This document shows, one piece after another, positions 25,653 through 34,182 of a stretch of DNA of 64,000 nucleotides; the first letter of the stretch is position 1, and the number at the start of each line of letters is the position of its first letter. A program made the translations under genes and the position numbers. Below the pieces are notes generated by a model, which was not told the DNA's origin, searched no databases, and saw nothing but the letters and a program-made list of their open reading frames with translations. This stretch comes from UMGS1649 sp045604405 (lineage in GTDB: Bacteria; Bacillota; Clostridia; TANB77; CAG-465), in the NCBI GenBank assembly GCA_045604405.1, contig JAZUNZ010000018.1, positions 82,040-146,039 on the forward strand, read 5' to 3'.

Positions 25653-26456
25653 ATGGCAGAATATATAAACTTAATATATTCACTTTTTATGTTTATAATA
25701 GGAACATTATTTGGAAGTTTTTTTACACTTGCAATATATAGAATTCCAAGAAAACAAGACATAGTAAAGACTCGTTCATATTGTCCAAATTGTAAACACA
25801 AATTAGGCTTTTTTGATTGCTTTCCAATATTAAGTTATGTTTCTACTATAGGTAGATGCAGATATTGTAAAAAGCCAATAAGTATAAGGTATCCACTTAT
25901 TGAGTTTGCTAGTGGAATGGTATTTTTAATTATATATTTAATATTTGGCTTTACATGGCAAACACTTGCATTAATAGCATGTTACATATATTTAGTGTTA
26001 GTAATAGGTGTTGATGTTATGAAGAAAAAAATGACACCTGAAGAAATTGAAGAAGTACAAAATAAAAAGAAAATGAAAAAAGCTGGTGCAATAAATACAG
26101 ATGTTATAATAGCTGTAATTATATTTGTAATATTCTTTATTTCTACTATATTTGTAACGAGGAATTATAGCAGCACATTAATTGAATATGGAAGAAAATC
26201 TAATGCTTTAAATATTTGCATGAATAATATAAATGATGCGAAATTTAAAACGATAGCAGCTCTTGTAGACTCATCTGGAACAACTGAAGTTGATGGAATA
26301 ACATACAATTATGATATATCAGTAGAGCCATACGTAAATGATCAAGGCGAGACTTTAGACAATACAAGAATAATAGTTTCGTCTGTAAATTATATGATAG
26401 GCGGAACTGAAAATGCTGTAAGTTTAAGATATATAAAGGTGGAAAATAATACATGA
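25653..26456 (+). CDS. Chimera of prepilin-peptidase N-domain and minor pilin
   Basis: 267 residues. Residues 1-~125 are the N-terminal half of a prepilin peptidase: FIIGTLFGSFFTLAIYRIPR, then CPNCKHKLGFFDCFPILSYV and CRYCKKPISIRYPLIE (paired CxxC), then helices ending VIGVDVMKKKMTPEE, which resembles the first catalytic Asp region. The GxGD second Asp region and the remaining helices are absent. Instead, from residue ~145, KKMKKAGAINTDVIIAVIIFVIFF starts a PilV-like minor pilin. It overlaps the next pilin by four bases. Probably not an active peptidase. Confidence 0.78.
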   Translation: MAEYINLIYSLFMFIIGTLFGSFFTLAIYRIPRKQDIVKTRSYCPNCKHKLGFFDCFPILSYVSTIGRCRYCKKPISIRYPLIEFASGMVFLIIYLIFGFTWQTLALIACYIYLVLVIGVDVMKKKMTPEEIEEVQNKKKMKKAGAINTDVIIAVIIFVIFFISTIFVTRNYSSTLIEYGRKSNALNICMNNINDAKFKTIAALVDSSGTTEVDGITYNYDISVEPYVNDQGETLDNTRIIVSSVNYMIGGTENAVSLRYIKVENNT

Positions 26457-26887
26457 TCAAAAGTAGAAAATCTGGAGTAACATTATCGTCATTAGTTATA
26501 TACATAGTACTTTTTACTAGTTTTACAATATTTGTAAGTAACATATCTAGCAACATGAATGAAAGACTTTTTAATAATAGAGGAGAGGCAATAAATTATT
26601 CAGCTCTTAACAAATTACAATATAACATAGATGATAGCGCAGTAAATAGTCAAGATATTACTGTAACTGAGACCGAGATAAATTATTCTAATGGAGACAA
26701 ATACGTATATGATAGTGAAAATAAAATGATACTAAAAAATGGTGGAGTTTTATGTCAAAATGTTGAAGCTTTTACAGTTAATTTAGAAACAGGAACAAAG
26801 GTTAAAAAATTGACTGCCACGGTAGAATTCAATAAGTATTTAAATACCATGACAAGAACAATAATAAGTTGTGTGGAGGGGATTTAA
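26453..26887 (+). CDS. Minor pilin (PilW-like)
   Basis: 144 residues. Prepilin leader KSRKSG followed by VTLSSLVIYIVLFTSFTIFV as the pilin helix, then a beta-rich domain with a lone Cys (GGVLCQNVEAFTVNL). Position +5 is Ser. Order after the PilV-like domain and before a PilX-like peptide matches minor-pilin operons that initiate pilus assembly. ATG overlaps the previous stop. Confidence 0.72.
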   Translation: MIKSRKSGVTLSSLVIYIVLFTSFTIFVSNISSNMNERLFNNRGEAINYSALNKLQYNIDDSAVNSQDITVTETEINYSNGDKYVYDSENKMILKNGGVLCQNVEAFTVNLETGTKVKKLTATVEFNKYLNTMTRTIISCVEGI

Positions 26888-26888
26888 T

Positions 26889-27065
26889 ATGAAGAAAATA
26901 GGTTCAGCTACCATAGTAATAGTTTTATTTTCAATAATATTTATGCTTTATGCCACATCTACATACGCAGATGTAAGACACTTAAGAAATAAGCATGATG
27001 AGTATGAACAGTATATTATAGAAAGATACGAAACTCAGTATAATAATAAAATACAAGAATTATAG
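26889..27065 (+). CDS. Small minor-pilin-like membrane peptide (PilX position)
   Basis: 58 residues starting at 26889 after GGAGGGGATTTAAT. MKKIGSATIVIVLFSIIFMLYA is one membrane helix with a short basic start resembling a prepilin leader (KKIG). The rest is a charged helix. It follows the two minor pilins and precedes pilB by ten bases. Function inferred from position. Confidence 0.6.
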   Translation: MKKIGSATIVIVLFSIIFMLYATSTYADVRHLRNKHDEYEQYIIERYETQYNNKIQEL

Positions 27066-27075
27066 GAGGAACAAA

Positions 27076-28713
27076 ATGTTTGAAAATATTAAAAACAAAA
27101 AAAATCCAATAGGGGTAGACATAGTAAATTCTAAGTTAATAACTGAAGAACAACTAAATGAAGCACTAACATATCAAAAAAATCATCCAGAATTAAAATT
27201 GGGTGAGGTTGTTGATGTACTTAATATGTGTGATAAAAGACAATTGTTGGAAGTTTTGTCAGATAAATTGAACATAAAGGCTGTCGTGCTTGATGAGAAT
27301 ACAAATATAGATTATACGAAGTTCTTATCTCGTGATACTGTTATTAATTCAAAGGCATTTCCTTTTGGAGTAGATGGAACTACTGTAAAGGTTGCTTTTG
27401 CTGACCCTTCTGATGAAAGAGCAGTAGATAGTGTAAAGCTACAGTTGCTAAAAAAAGGTTTAGAAATGGAAAAATATTTAACACTATATTCTATGATAAT
27501 GAATCAAGTAAGAAGTGTTAAAAATGTTCAAGATGAATATGTTGATACGAGCGAAAAAGATACTACAGTACTTGTAGATAATATAGTTTTAACAGCTATA
27601 AAACAAAGAGCCAGTGATATTCATATCGAGCCAATGGAAAACAGAGTGAGAATTAGATATAGAATAGATGGTGAGCTAATAACTGTATCTGAACTTCCAA
27701 AGAAAAGACAATCAATGATAGCAGGAAGAATAAAATCTATCGCACATATGCATCAAGAAATAACATCTGACCAAGATGGCGCTATAGACGCTTATGAAAA
27801 CTATAGTATTCGTGTATCTTCACAAAAAAATATAAACGGTGAAAAATTCGTTCTAAGACTTTTAAAGAAAAATGGTAATGTTAGAAGATTACATGATCTG
27901 GGATTCCCTAATGACGAGGAACTTGTTAAAAAAGCTTTTGATAAAAGAAATAGCTTAATAGTTGTATGTGCACCAACAGGTGAAGGTAAAACAACAACTT
28001 TATATAGTATACTAGATTACTTAAACAGACCAGATATTAACGTTGTAACTATAGAAAACCCAGTTGAAATAAGAATGCCAGGAATAAACCAAGTAGAAAT
28101 TGGTCATGACATATCTTTTGCTGGAGCATTAAGAACGGTATTAAGACAAGACCCTAATATAATTCTTGTAGGAGAAATAAGAGATAGAGAGACTGCTCAA
28201 ACAGCTATTGAAGCAGGTCAAACAGGACATGTGGTTTTAACTACAATCCACACAATTGACGCAATAGAGACTATCACAAGAATAAGAAAAATGGATATTT
28301 CAGACTATGATGTATCTTCATCAATAGTTACTATAATATCTCAAAGACTAGTAAGACAATTATGTCCAAAATGTAAAAAACCGCATGAAATAACTGATTC
28401 AGACAGAGCATATTTTAAAAGAGTAACAGATTTAACTGGTACAGAATTTGATTTAGAGCATGCTACAATGTTTGAACCAAAAGGTTGTAAAGCATGTAAT
28501 CACTTAGGATACATAGAAAGAATCGGAATTTTCGAAGTTCTATGTTTAGATGAACAAATAAAACACATGATTGCTTCTGGTGAAAATGCTATGGATATAA
28601 GAAAATATGCTATAGAAAATACAGAATATAAACCACTTATAGTTGATGCGGTGAACAAGTGTTTACAAGGAATAACAACAATAAACGAAATAGAGAAGAA
28701 GATAGTTATATAA
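27076..28713 (+). CDS. pilB: PilB/GspE-family pilus extension ATPase
   Basis: 545 residues. N-terminal GspE_N-like domain (GVDIVNSKLITEEQLNEALTYQ), then a RecA-like core: Walker A APTGEGKTTTLYSIL, Asp box ENPVEIRMPGINQVEI, Walker B NIILVGEIRDRETAQTA and His box TTIHTIDAIETI. A tetracysteine zinc site lies near residue 430 (CPKCKK ... CKACNH), which is typical of extension motors. It powers pilin polymerisation from the cytoplasmic face. TAGGAGGAACAAA precedes the ATG. Confidence 0.95.
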   Translation: MFENIKNKKNPIGVDIVNSKLITEEQLNEALTYQKNHPELKLGEVVDVLNMCDKRQLLEVLSDKLNIKAVVLDENTNIDYTKFLSRDTVINSKAFPFGVDGTTVKVAFADPSDERAVDSVKLQLLKKGLEMEKYLTLYSMIMNQVRSVKNVQDEYVDTSEKDTTVLVDNIVLTAIKQRASDIHIEPMENRVRIRYRIDGELITVSELPKKRQSMIAGRIKSIAHMHQEITSDQDGAIDAYENYSIRVSSQKNINGEKFVLRLLKKNGNVRRLHDLGFPNDEELVKKAFDKRNSLIVVCAPTGEGKTTTLYSILDYLNRPDINVVTIENPVEIRMPGINQVEIGHDISFAGALRTVLRQDPNIILVGEIRDRETAQTAIEAGQTGHVVLTTIHTIDAIETITRIRKMDISDYDVSSSIVTIISQRLVRQLCPKCKKPHEITDSDRAYFKRVTDLTGTEFDLEHATMFEPKGCKACNHLGYIERIGIFEVLCLDEQIKHMIASGENAMDIRKYAIENTEYKPLIVDAVNKCLQGITTINEIEKKIVI

Positions 28714-28721
28714 GGAGAAAT

Positions 28722-29810
28722 ATGGATAAATTTTTAGAAATAGTAAGGACGGCAGTATATGAAGGGGCAACAGATATACATTTAGTAGAAAACTTACATC
28801 CATTGTATAGAATAAATAAAGAACTAAAGCCAAATATTAACGTTGAACCAATGAATAAATATGATCTTGAGGGATTAATGGAAGCGTTGGTAGATGATAG
28901 TTTAGAGCTAGTGGAATTATTTGAAGAAAAGAAAAGATTAGACTTGCCATTTGAACTAGACCAAGAAACAAGGCTTAGAATAAATGCTAGTATGGCAGCA
29001 GGCGTTCCTACTTTTTCTATTAGAATAATTAGAAACAAAGCAATAGACATTGAAAAGTTAAGATTAAGATCAATTATTGAACAACTCAAAGGCATTCATT
29101 CAGGCTTAGTATTAATAACAGGAAAAGTTAATACAGGTAAAACAACAACATTAAATGCCTTTGTTCAAGAAGTAAACAAAGTATTAAATAAAAAAATTGT
29201 TATGCTTGAAGAACCTATAGAATATAGGCACACTTCAAAAAAAGCTATAATAGTTCAAAAAGAAGTAAGTACAAGTGCTGATGTGCCAAATTATTATGAT
29301 GGAGTAATAAACTTGCTTAGAGAGGATTCAGACATAGCTATAATTGGAGAAATTAGAGACAGGAAAACAATGGATGCGGTATTAGATTTGGCAGAATCTG
29401 GTGGACTTGTTATAGGAACTTTACATACTCGTTCTTGTGGTGAAACAATAGATAGAATACTAGGAATGTATGATCCAAATGAACAAAAGGCCATAAAATA
29501 TGCATTATCTAATGTTTTAAAACTAGTGGTTTCTCAAAAATTGGTAAGAGCAAAATCTGGAGCGACAGTATTAGTTCCAGAGACTATGCTTGTTAATTCT
29601 ACAATTGCAGCCCTTATAAGGCAAGAAAAATTTAGTGTATCAGAAATACAGGATGCAATACATCATTCTAAGAATGTAGGTACAATTAGTTTTGAAAGAT
29701 CATTTACAAATTTATATAATGATAATATAATAGACATAACGGCTATAAAAAATAATGTAGAGGAAAATAGCTTTAAAATTATAACTGACTTGATAGGAGG
29801 AGGATACTAA
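28722..29810 (+). CDS. pilT: PilT-family pilus retraction ATPase
   Basis: 362 residues; start at 28722 after ATAAGGAGAAAT, nine bases after pilB. Walker A is ITGKVNTGKTTTLNAF, Asp box LEEPIEYRHTSKK, Walker B IAIIGEIRDRKTMDAVLDLAESG and His box GTLHTRSCGETIDRIL. No zinc site, as expected for PilT. The usual AIRNLIRE motif is not evident at the C-terminus. It should disassemble the pilus for retraction and twitching. Ends overlapping pilC by one base (TAATG). Confidence 0.93.
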   Translation: MDKFLEIVRTAVYEGATDIHLVENLHPLYRINKELKPNINVEPMNKYDLEGLMEALVDDSLELVELFEEKKRLDLPFELDQETRLRINASMAAGVPTFSIRIIRNKAIDIEKLRLRSIIEQLKGIHSGLVLITGKVNTGKTTTLNAFVQEVNKVLNKKIVMLEEPIEYRHTSKKAIIVQKEVSTSADVPNYYDGVINLLREDSDIAIIGEIRDRKTMDAVLDLAESGGLVIGTLHTRSCGETIDRILGMYDPNEQKAIKYALSNVLKLVVSQKLVRAKSGATVLVPETMLVNSTIAALIRQEKFSVSEIQDAIHHSKNVGTISFERSFTNLYNDNIIDITAIKNNVEENSFKIITDLIGGGY

Positions 29811-31162
29811 TGCCTGAATATAAATACAGGGGAATGCTTAGAAACGGCAAGATACTAAGAGGCGTTATGATGGCGAAGAATCGTCACGAAGTAATAGAAA
29901 AGCTGAAGAAGACAAGAGTTCAGCCAATCAGGGTAAAAGCATTAAAAACCCAATTAGTATCAGAATCTAAGAAAAAAGTAGATTATAAAAAGCTTGAAAA
30001 AATACAACAAGATGTTGAAAAACAAAAAGTTAATACAAGGTTAAAGAGAAATAATTTAACTGGAAAGAGTGATTTTTGGAACTTATTAACATCAGATGTA
30101 TCATTTGGAACTGTAAAACCTAAAGACATTTTAACATTTACAAACAGTTTATATGTACTAAAGAAGGCCAAGTTTAACAATGTGACAGCTTTTGAATCAT
30201 TATTTAATAGTACAGAAAATAAAAAATTACAAGATATAATAGAAGACATATTAATAGGTATTGAATCGGGTTCAAGCATCCACGAGATGATGTCAAGGTT
30301 CCCTAAAGTATTTCCACCACTATATGTTAACTTTATAAGAGTAGGTGAGGAATCAGGTTCTCTAGACACAGCACTATTACATGCTAGAGACTACATGGAA
30401 AGTAGTGCGAAGCTCAAGAAACAAATCAGAGGAATATTACTTCCAAAGATTTTAATGTTTGGATTTATACTTGTTGCCATGATAATAGCATTATTGTATG
30501 GAACACCTCTTATCGAAAATGTTTATGACATGTTTGGAGTAGATAAAGAGCTACCTAAAGCAACTCAAGTAGCAATAGTAGCCTCTCAGTGGCTAGTAGA
30601 TCATTGGTACATAGTATTAGGAGTAATAGCAGGCATTATAGTAGCATTTAGGATATATTTAAAATCTTCAATTGGTAGATACCAATGGGATAAGTTTAAA
30701 ATAAAAGCGCCTGTTTTTGGAACATTAAACTTGAATATAATTACAAACAAGTTCTTCCAAGCAATGTTACTTAACCTAAGAAATGGTATGAGAATCCAAG
30801 AGAGTCTTGAAACATCAAAATCTGTAACCAATAACTATTATTTCTTGTCACTTATAGAAACAGGAAAGAACAACTTACAAGCCGGTGGATCTTGGATAGA
30901 ACCATTTGAAGCGGATCACGCATTTCCTCCAATGGCTACTGAAATGTTAAAGATAGGTATGGAATCAGATCTAGTAGAAATGATGGATAAAGTTTCAGAG
31001 TACATAGAACAAGAAATAGCGGAATCAATTCAAAAAACAATAAAAGTATTACCAGAAATTACATATATTTTCGTAGGTATTGTTTTGGTATTCTTTGTAT
31101 TAACAATAATGGTTCCTTTAATAGACGTTTACATGGGAGGATTCTTATTCGAAACGTTGTAA
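29810..31162 (+). CDS. pilC: PilC/GspF platform protein
   Basis: 450 residues. The N-terminal ~100 residues are longer and more charged than usual (coiled-coil-like KKVDYKKLEKIQQDVEKQK). Two T2SSF domains follow: the first with FTNSLYVLKKAKFNNVTAFESL and the hallmark FPPLYVNFIRVGEESGSLDTAL, the second with FQAMLLNLRNGMRIQESLETS and FPPMATEMLKIGMESDLVEMM. Three membrane helices. It couples the PilB/PilT motors to the growing fibre. Last gene of the pilus operon, followed by a terminator. Confidence 0.93.
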   Translation: MPEYKYRGMLRNGKILRGVMMAKNRHEVIEKLKKTRVQPIRVKALKTQLVSESKKKVDYKKLEKIQQDVEKQKVNTRLKRNNLTGKSDFWNLLTSDVSFGTVKPKDILTFTNSLYVLKKAKFNNVTAFESLFNSTENKKLQDIIEDILIGIESGSSIHEMMSRFPKVFPPLYVNFIRVGEESGSLDTALLHARDYMESSAKLKKQIRGILLPKILMFGFILVAMIIALLYGTPLIENVYDMFGVDKELPKATQVAIVASQWLVDHWYIVLGVIAGIIVAFRIYLKSSIGRYQWDKFKIKAPVFGTLNLNIITNKFFQAMLLNLRNGMRIQESLETSKSVTNNYYFLSLIETGKNNLQAGGSWIEPFEADHAFPPMATEMLKIGMESDLVEMMDKVSEYIEQEIAESIQKTIKVLPEITYIFVGIVLVFFVLTIMVPLIDVYMGGFLFETL

Positions 31163-31186
31163 TAAAAAACAAACATAATAAATATA

Positions 31187-31217
31187 AAAAATGTCACTAA
31201 AATAGTGGCATTTTTTG
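31187..31217 (+). terminator. Terminator of the pilus operon
   Basis: AAAAAATGTCACT and AGTGGCATTTTTT pair around AAAAT, directly after pilC. Confidence 0.85.
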
Positions 31218-31260
31218 ATATATGTGGTATAATATTTGTGAATTTATGAGGTGAATATTT

Positions 31261-31809
31261 ATGAAGAATTTTTTAAGATCAATGCTAGCAGTATTGGGAG
31301 TAATATCTGTTATAATGGTTATAGGTATATTATTATTAATAGCAGGCAAAATATCACTTGCTACAGTTGCTGGTGGATTAAACTATATATTAACTCACCA
31401 AGTTATAAAAATAATAACTATAGTTGTGCTTGCAGTATATGGCCTATGTTCAGTTATAGCCATTGCATTTAGCGGAACAATTACAAGTGATTTAAAAGGC
31501 GGTATAATTTTACCTTTAAAAATAGGGGAAGTACATATATCTAGCCAAACATTTGAATCTATAGTTACAAATGTTGCTAAAAGATATGCTGGAGTAAAAA
31601 CTGCAAAAGTTAATATAAAGATAAAAGAAACAGGAATTAGCGTAGATTTATTTGCATATGTATTGCAAGATACAGTAATATCAGATATAACAAGTAAGCT
31701 ACAAGAAGATATAAAAGCAGTAGTTCTAAAACAAACTACAGTTGCAGTTGAGACTGTAAATGTAAGAATAAAAGGTGTATATACTCTAAATGAAAATAAA
31801 GAAGCTTAA
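31261..31809 (+). CDS. amaP: AmaP-like membrane anchor for alkaline-shock protein
   Basis: 182 residues: two N-terminal membrane helices (residues ~5-32 and ~42-75), then a cytoplasmic Asp23-like domain (SQTFESIVTNVAKRYAGVKTAKVNIKIKETGISVDLFAYVLQD). AmaP anchors Asp23 at the membrane. A TGGTATAAT extended -10 lies at 31225-31233. It begins the amaP-DUF2273-nusB-xseAB order normally contiguous with asp23, which here is at 21779. Confidence 0.88.
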   Translation: MKNFLRSMLAVLGVISVIMVIGILLLIAGKISLATVAGGLNYILTHQVIKIITIVVLAVYGLCSVIAIAFSGTITSDLKGGIILPLKIGEVHISSQTFESIVTNVAKRYAGVKTAKVNIKIKETGISVDLFAYVLQDTVISDITSKLQEDIKAVVLKQTTVAVETVNVRIKGVYTLNENKEA

Positions 31810-31825
31810 AATCAAGGAGTAGATA

Positions 31826-32077
31826 ATGAAAAAAGATAGTTTTTTAGAATTCATAATAAGAAATAGATATGTAATTGTATGCGTTACAATTGTATTAATA
31901 TTAGCCTTTACAGGTATAATTGGTATGCTTTTAGAGGTAATATTTACAGTATTTTTAGTTATTGGTGCAATTTACTTAGGTAAAAGAATCCAGGAAGATG
32001 ATGAGTACATATCTAGAGTATTTAAAAAAAGAAAAGATGAAATAAAATATACAGTAAAAGACGATGATAAGGAGTAA
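31826..32077 (+). CDS. DUF2273 small membrane protein
   Basis: 83 residues with two closely spaced membrane helices (VIVCVTIVLILAFTGIIGMLLEVIFTVFLVIGAIYLG) and a charged tail. DUF2273 proteins sit between amaP and nusB in many Firmicutes and are thought to belong to the Asp23 envelope-stress group. CAAGGAGTAGATA precedes the ATG. Confidence 0.85.
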   Translation: MKKDSFLEFIIRNRYVIVCVTIVLILAFTGIIGMLLEVIFTVFLVIGAIYLGKRIQEDDEYISRVFKKRKDEIKYTVKDDDKE

Positions 32078-32080
32078 AAT

Positions 32081-32500
32081 ATGAGCAGAAGAAAAGCTAG
32101 AGATATAACTTTCAAATATGTGTATTCTACACTTTACGGTGAGAGTGAAATAGATGATACAATTGAAAGTATTATTACAGCAGATTCAGAGTCAATTGAG
32201 GCGCTAGATGGGGAAGAAAGAATTTATTTTGATAAAGTAACACTAGGTATCAAAGAAAATGAAAAAGAAATCGATCAAATGATACTTTCTAAGCTTAAAA
32301 ATTGGACAATTGAAAGAATATTTAAAATAGATTTAGCCATTTTGAGGCTTGCAGTATATGAGATAATCTATTTTCCAGAGATGCCTATAAAAGTTGCTGT
32401 AAATGAAGCAGTAGAGCTTGCTAAAAAGTATGGAAATGATTCATCTTCCAACTTTGTAAACGGGGTTTTAAGAGAAATTATAAAAGACAAGGAAAATTAA
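32081..32500 (+). CDS. nusB: Transcription antitermination protein NusB
   Basis: 139 residues, all-helical NusB fold (SRRKARDITFKYVYSTLY at the start; RIFKIDLAILRLAVYEIIYFPEMPIKVAVNEAVELAKKYGNDSSSNFVNGVLREI at the end). Binds boxA RNA with NusE/S10 to promote rRNA antitermination. Starts three bases after the DUF2273 stop and abuts xseA. Confidence 0.96.
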   Translation: MSRRKARDITFKYVYSTLYGESEIDDTIESIITADSESIEALDGEERIYFDKVTLGIKENEKEIDQMILSKLKNWTIERIFKIDLAILRLAVYEIIYFPEMPIKVAVNEAVELAKKYGNDSSSNFVNGVLREIIKDKEN

Positions 32501-33706
32501 ATGGAGAGTAAGAACGTATTTTCAGTATCAAATATAAATAAATATATAAAAATGGTGTTCGATAAGGACCCGTTTTTGTCGTATGTGGCGATTAAAGGAG
32601 AGATAACAAATTTTAAAGCTCATTCGTCAGGACACTTATACTTTACATTAAAAGACGAAGCGTCTACAATAAAATGCGTTATGTTTAAAAGTGCTGCACA
32701 AAATTTAAACATAAAACTACAAGATGGAGCGGCAGTTATAGTGATGGGCTCAGTTAGCGTATATGATGTAGGTGGCACATATCAAGTATATGTAAAAAGT
32801 ATTACTTTAGATGGTGTAGGAGAATTATTTGCAAAATACGAGGAGCTAAAAAAGAAGCTAGAAGCTGAAGGATTATTTAGTCCAATGCATAAAAAGAAAA
32901 TACCTTTTATGCCTAAGAGAGTGGGTGTTATTACATCACCTACTGGAGCAGTAATTAGAGATATAATAAATGTTAGCACTAGAAGATTTAGCAAAGTAAA
33001 TTTATTGTTATATCCTGCAGCAGTTCAAGGCGACAGCGTAGCTTCTACTGTAATTTCGGGATTAAGATATTTTAATGAGCAACATTCAGTAGACGTAATA
33101 ATAATAGCCCGTGGCGGAGGCTCTTTTGAGGATTTATTTGGATTTAATGACGAAAATTTAGCCTACGAAATATTTAAGTCTGAGATACCTGTAGTCTCTG
33201 CAGTAGGACATGAAACAGATTTTACGATTTGTGATTTTGTATCAGATTTAAGAGCACCAACTCCTTCAGCTGCAGCTGAACTTGTATATCCATCAGAGAT
33301 GGAAATTATATCTAAACTACATACTTTAAATTTGAGATTAAAATCTAGTATTATGAATGTATTCCAAAGGAAAAAACAATATTTAGAGACTATAACTAAA
33401 GGAAGACTAGAAAAGACGCCACAAGATATGATAGCAAGATATAGACTTGTTACAGACAATCTTGAAAGACATTTAGAGACAGCTATGGATAAAGTTGTTT
33501 TAGCTTGTAAAACAAAATATGAAAAGCAAGTAGCATTACTTGATTCATTAAGTCCTTTAAAAACAATGCTTAGAGGTTACTCTGTAGCTTGTAATGCAGA
33601 AGGAAATTTAATTTCTAAAGTTTCTCAGGTGAAAGTTGGAGACAATATAGACGTTAGAGTAACAGATGGTAGGATAAATGCAAAAGTAGAAAGTATAGGA
33701 GGATAA
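32501..33706 (+). CDS. xseA: Exodeoxyribonuclease VII large subunit
   Basis: 401 residues. N-terminal OB fold (residues ~20-110, FLSYVAIKGEITNFKAHSSGHLYFTLKD), then the catalytic domain with RVGVITSPTGAVIRDI, ARGGGSFEDLFGFNDE and VVSAVGHETDFTICDFVSDLRAPTPSAAAEL, and a C-terminal coiled coil. Degrades single-stranded DNA with XseB. The ATG is immediately after the nusB stop. Confidence 0.97.
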   Translation: MESKNVFSVSNINKYIKMVFDKDPFLSYVAIKGEITNFKAHSSGHLYFTLKDEASTIKCVMFKSAAQNLNIKLQDGAAVIVMGSVSVYDVGGTYQVYVKSITLDGVGELFAKYEELKKKLEAEGLFSPMHKKKIPFMPKRVGVITSPTGAVIRDIINVSTRRFSKVNLLLYPAAVQGDSVASTVISGLRYFNEQHSVDVIIIARGGGSFEDLFGFNDENLAYEIFKSEIPVVSAVGHETDFTICDFVSDLRAPTPSAAAELVYPSEMEIISKLHTLNLRLKSSIMNVFQRKKQYLETITKGRLEKTPQDMIARYRLVTDNLERHLETAMDKVVLACKTKYEKQVALLDSLSPLKTMLRGYSVACNAEGNLISKVSQVKVGDNIDVRVTDGRINAKVESIGG

Positions 33707-33711
33707 GGGAA

Positions 33712-33933
33712 ATGGAAAATACATTTGAACAAAGTTTAAAAGAATTAGAACAAATAGTATTAGAGCTTGAAAAAGGAGATCTAACATTAGACAAAGCTAT
33801 ATCAAGCTTTGAAAAAGGAATTGAACTTTCTGCCGAGTGTGGTAAAAAGTTAGATGAAGCAGAAAAGAAAATAAATGTACTTGTTAAGAAAGAGAATAAA
33901 ATAGAAGAGCAAACTTTTGTAGCCACTGAGTAA
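33712..33933 (+). CDS. xseB: Exodeoxyribonuclease VII small subunit
   Basis: 73 residues: FEQSLKELEQIVLELEKGDLTLDKAISSFEKGIELSAECGKKLDEAE is the complete XseB helical hairpin. Starts five bases after xseA. Confidence 0.96.
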   Translation: MENTFEQSLKELEQIVLELEKGDLTLDKAISSFEKGIELSAECGKKLDEAEKKINVLVKKENKIEEQTFVATE

Positions 33934-33972
33934 TTATATGTCACCTAACACATACTATTATAGGGTGATAAT

Positions 33973-34137
33973 GTGGATAAAAGCAAATACAAAAAGTCGT
34001 CAAACAGAAAAAATGTGGACAAACAAAAGATTACCAAAGACCATGAAGATTATGGTTATGATTTTGTGCCAAATCTTCACGAATGGGTAAATATTGATGA
34101 GCAAAGGCAAAAAGTAAAAGAACTAGAAGACATTTAA
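33973..34137 (+). CDS. 54-aa charged hypothetical protein
   Basis: GTG start at 33973 after AGGGTGAT. The product is highly charged (MDKSKYKKSSNRKNVDKQKI at the N-terminus, then HEDYGYDFVPNLHEWVNIDEQ and KVKELEDI). It follows xseB by 39 bases and precedes glyS by 45. An overlapping ATG frame (33971) gives an unlikely Met/Lys-rich peptide; the GTG frame has normal composition and ends cleanly. Coding is plausible but unproven. Confidence 0.45.
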   Translation: MDKSKYKKSSNRKNVDKQKITKDHEDYGYDFVPNLHEWVNIDEQRQKVKELEDI

Positions 34138-34182
34138 ATAAATATGTAATATAACAAATATAATATTAAGGGGGTAAAGTAA

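Noticed and set aside
33971..34090. ATG frame overlapping the 54-aa gene
   Set aside because: The product is Met/Lys-rich with unlikely composition; the GTG frame two bases later has a better site and sequence.
34141..34182. T-box leader before glyS
   Set aside because: The gap is only 45 bases and contains neither a T-box sequence nor a terminator.
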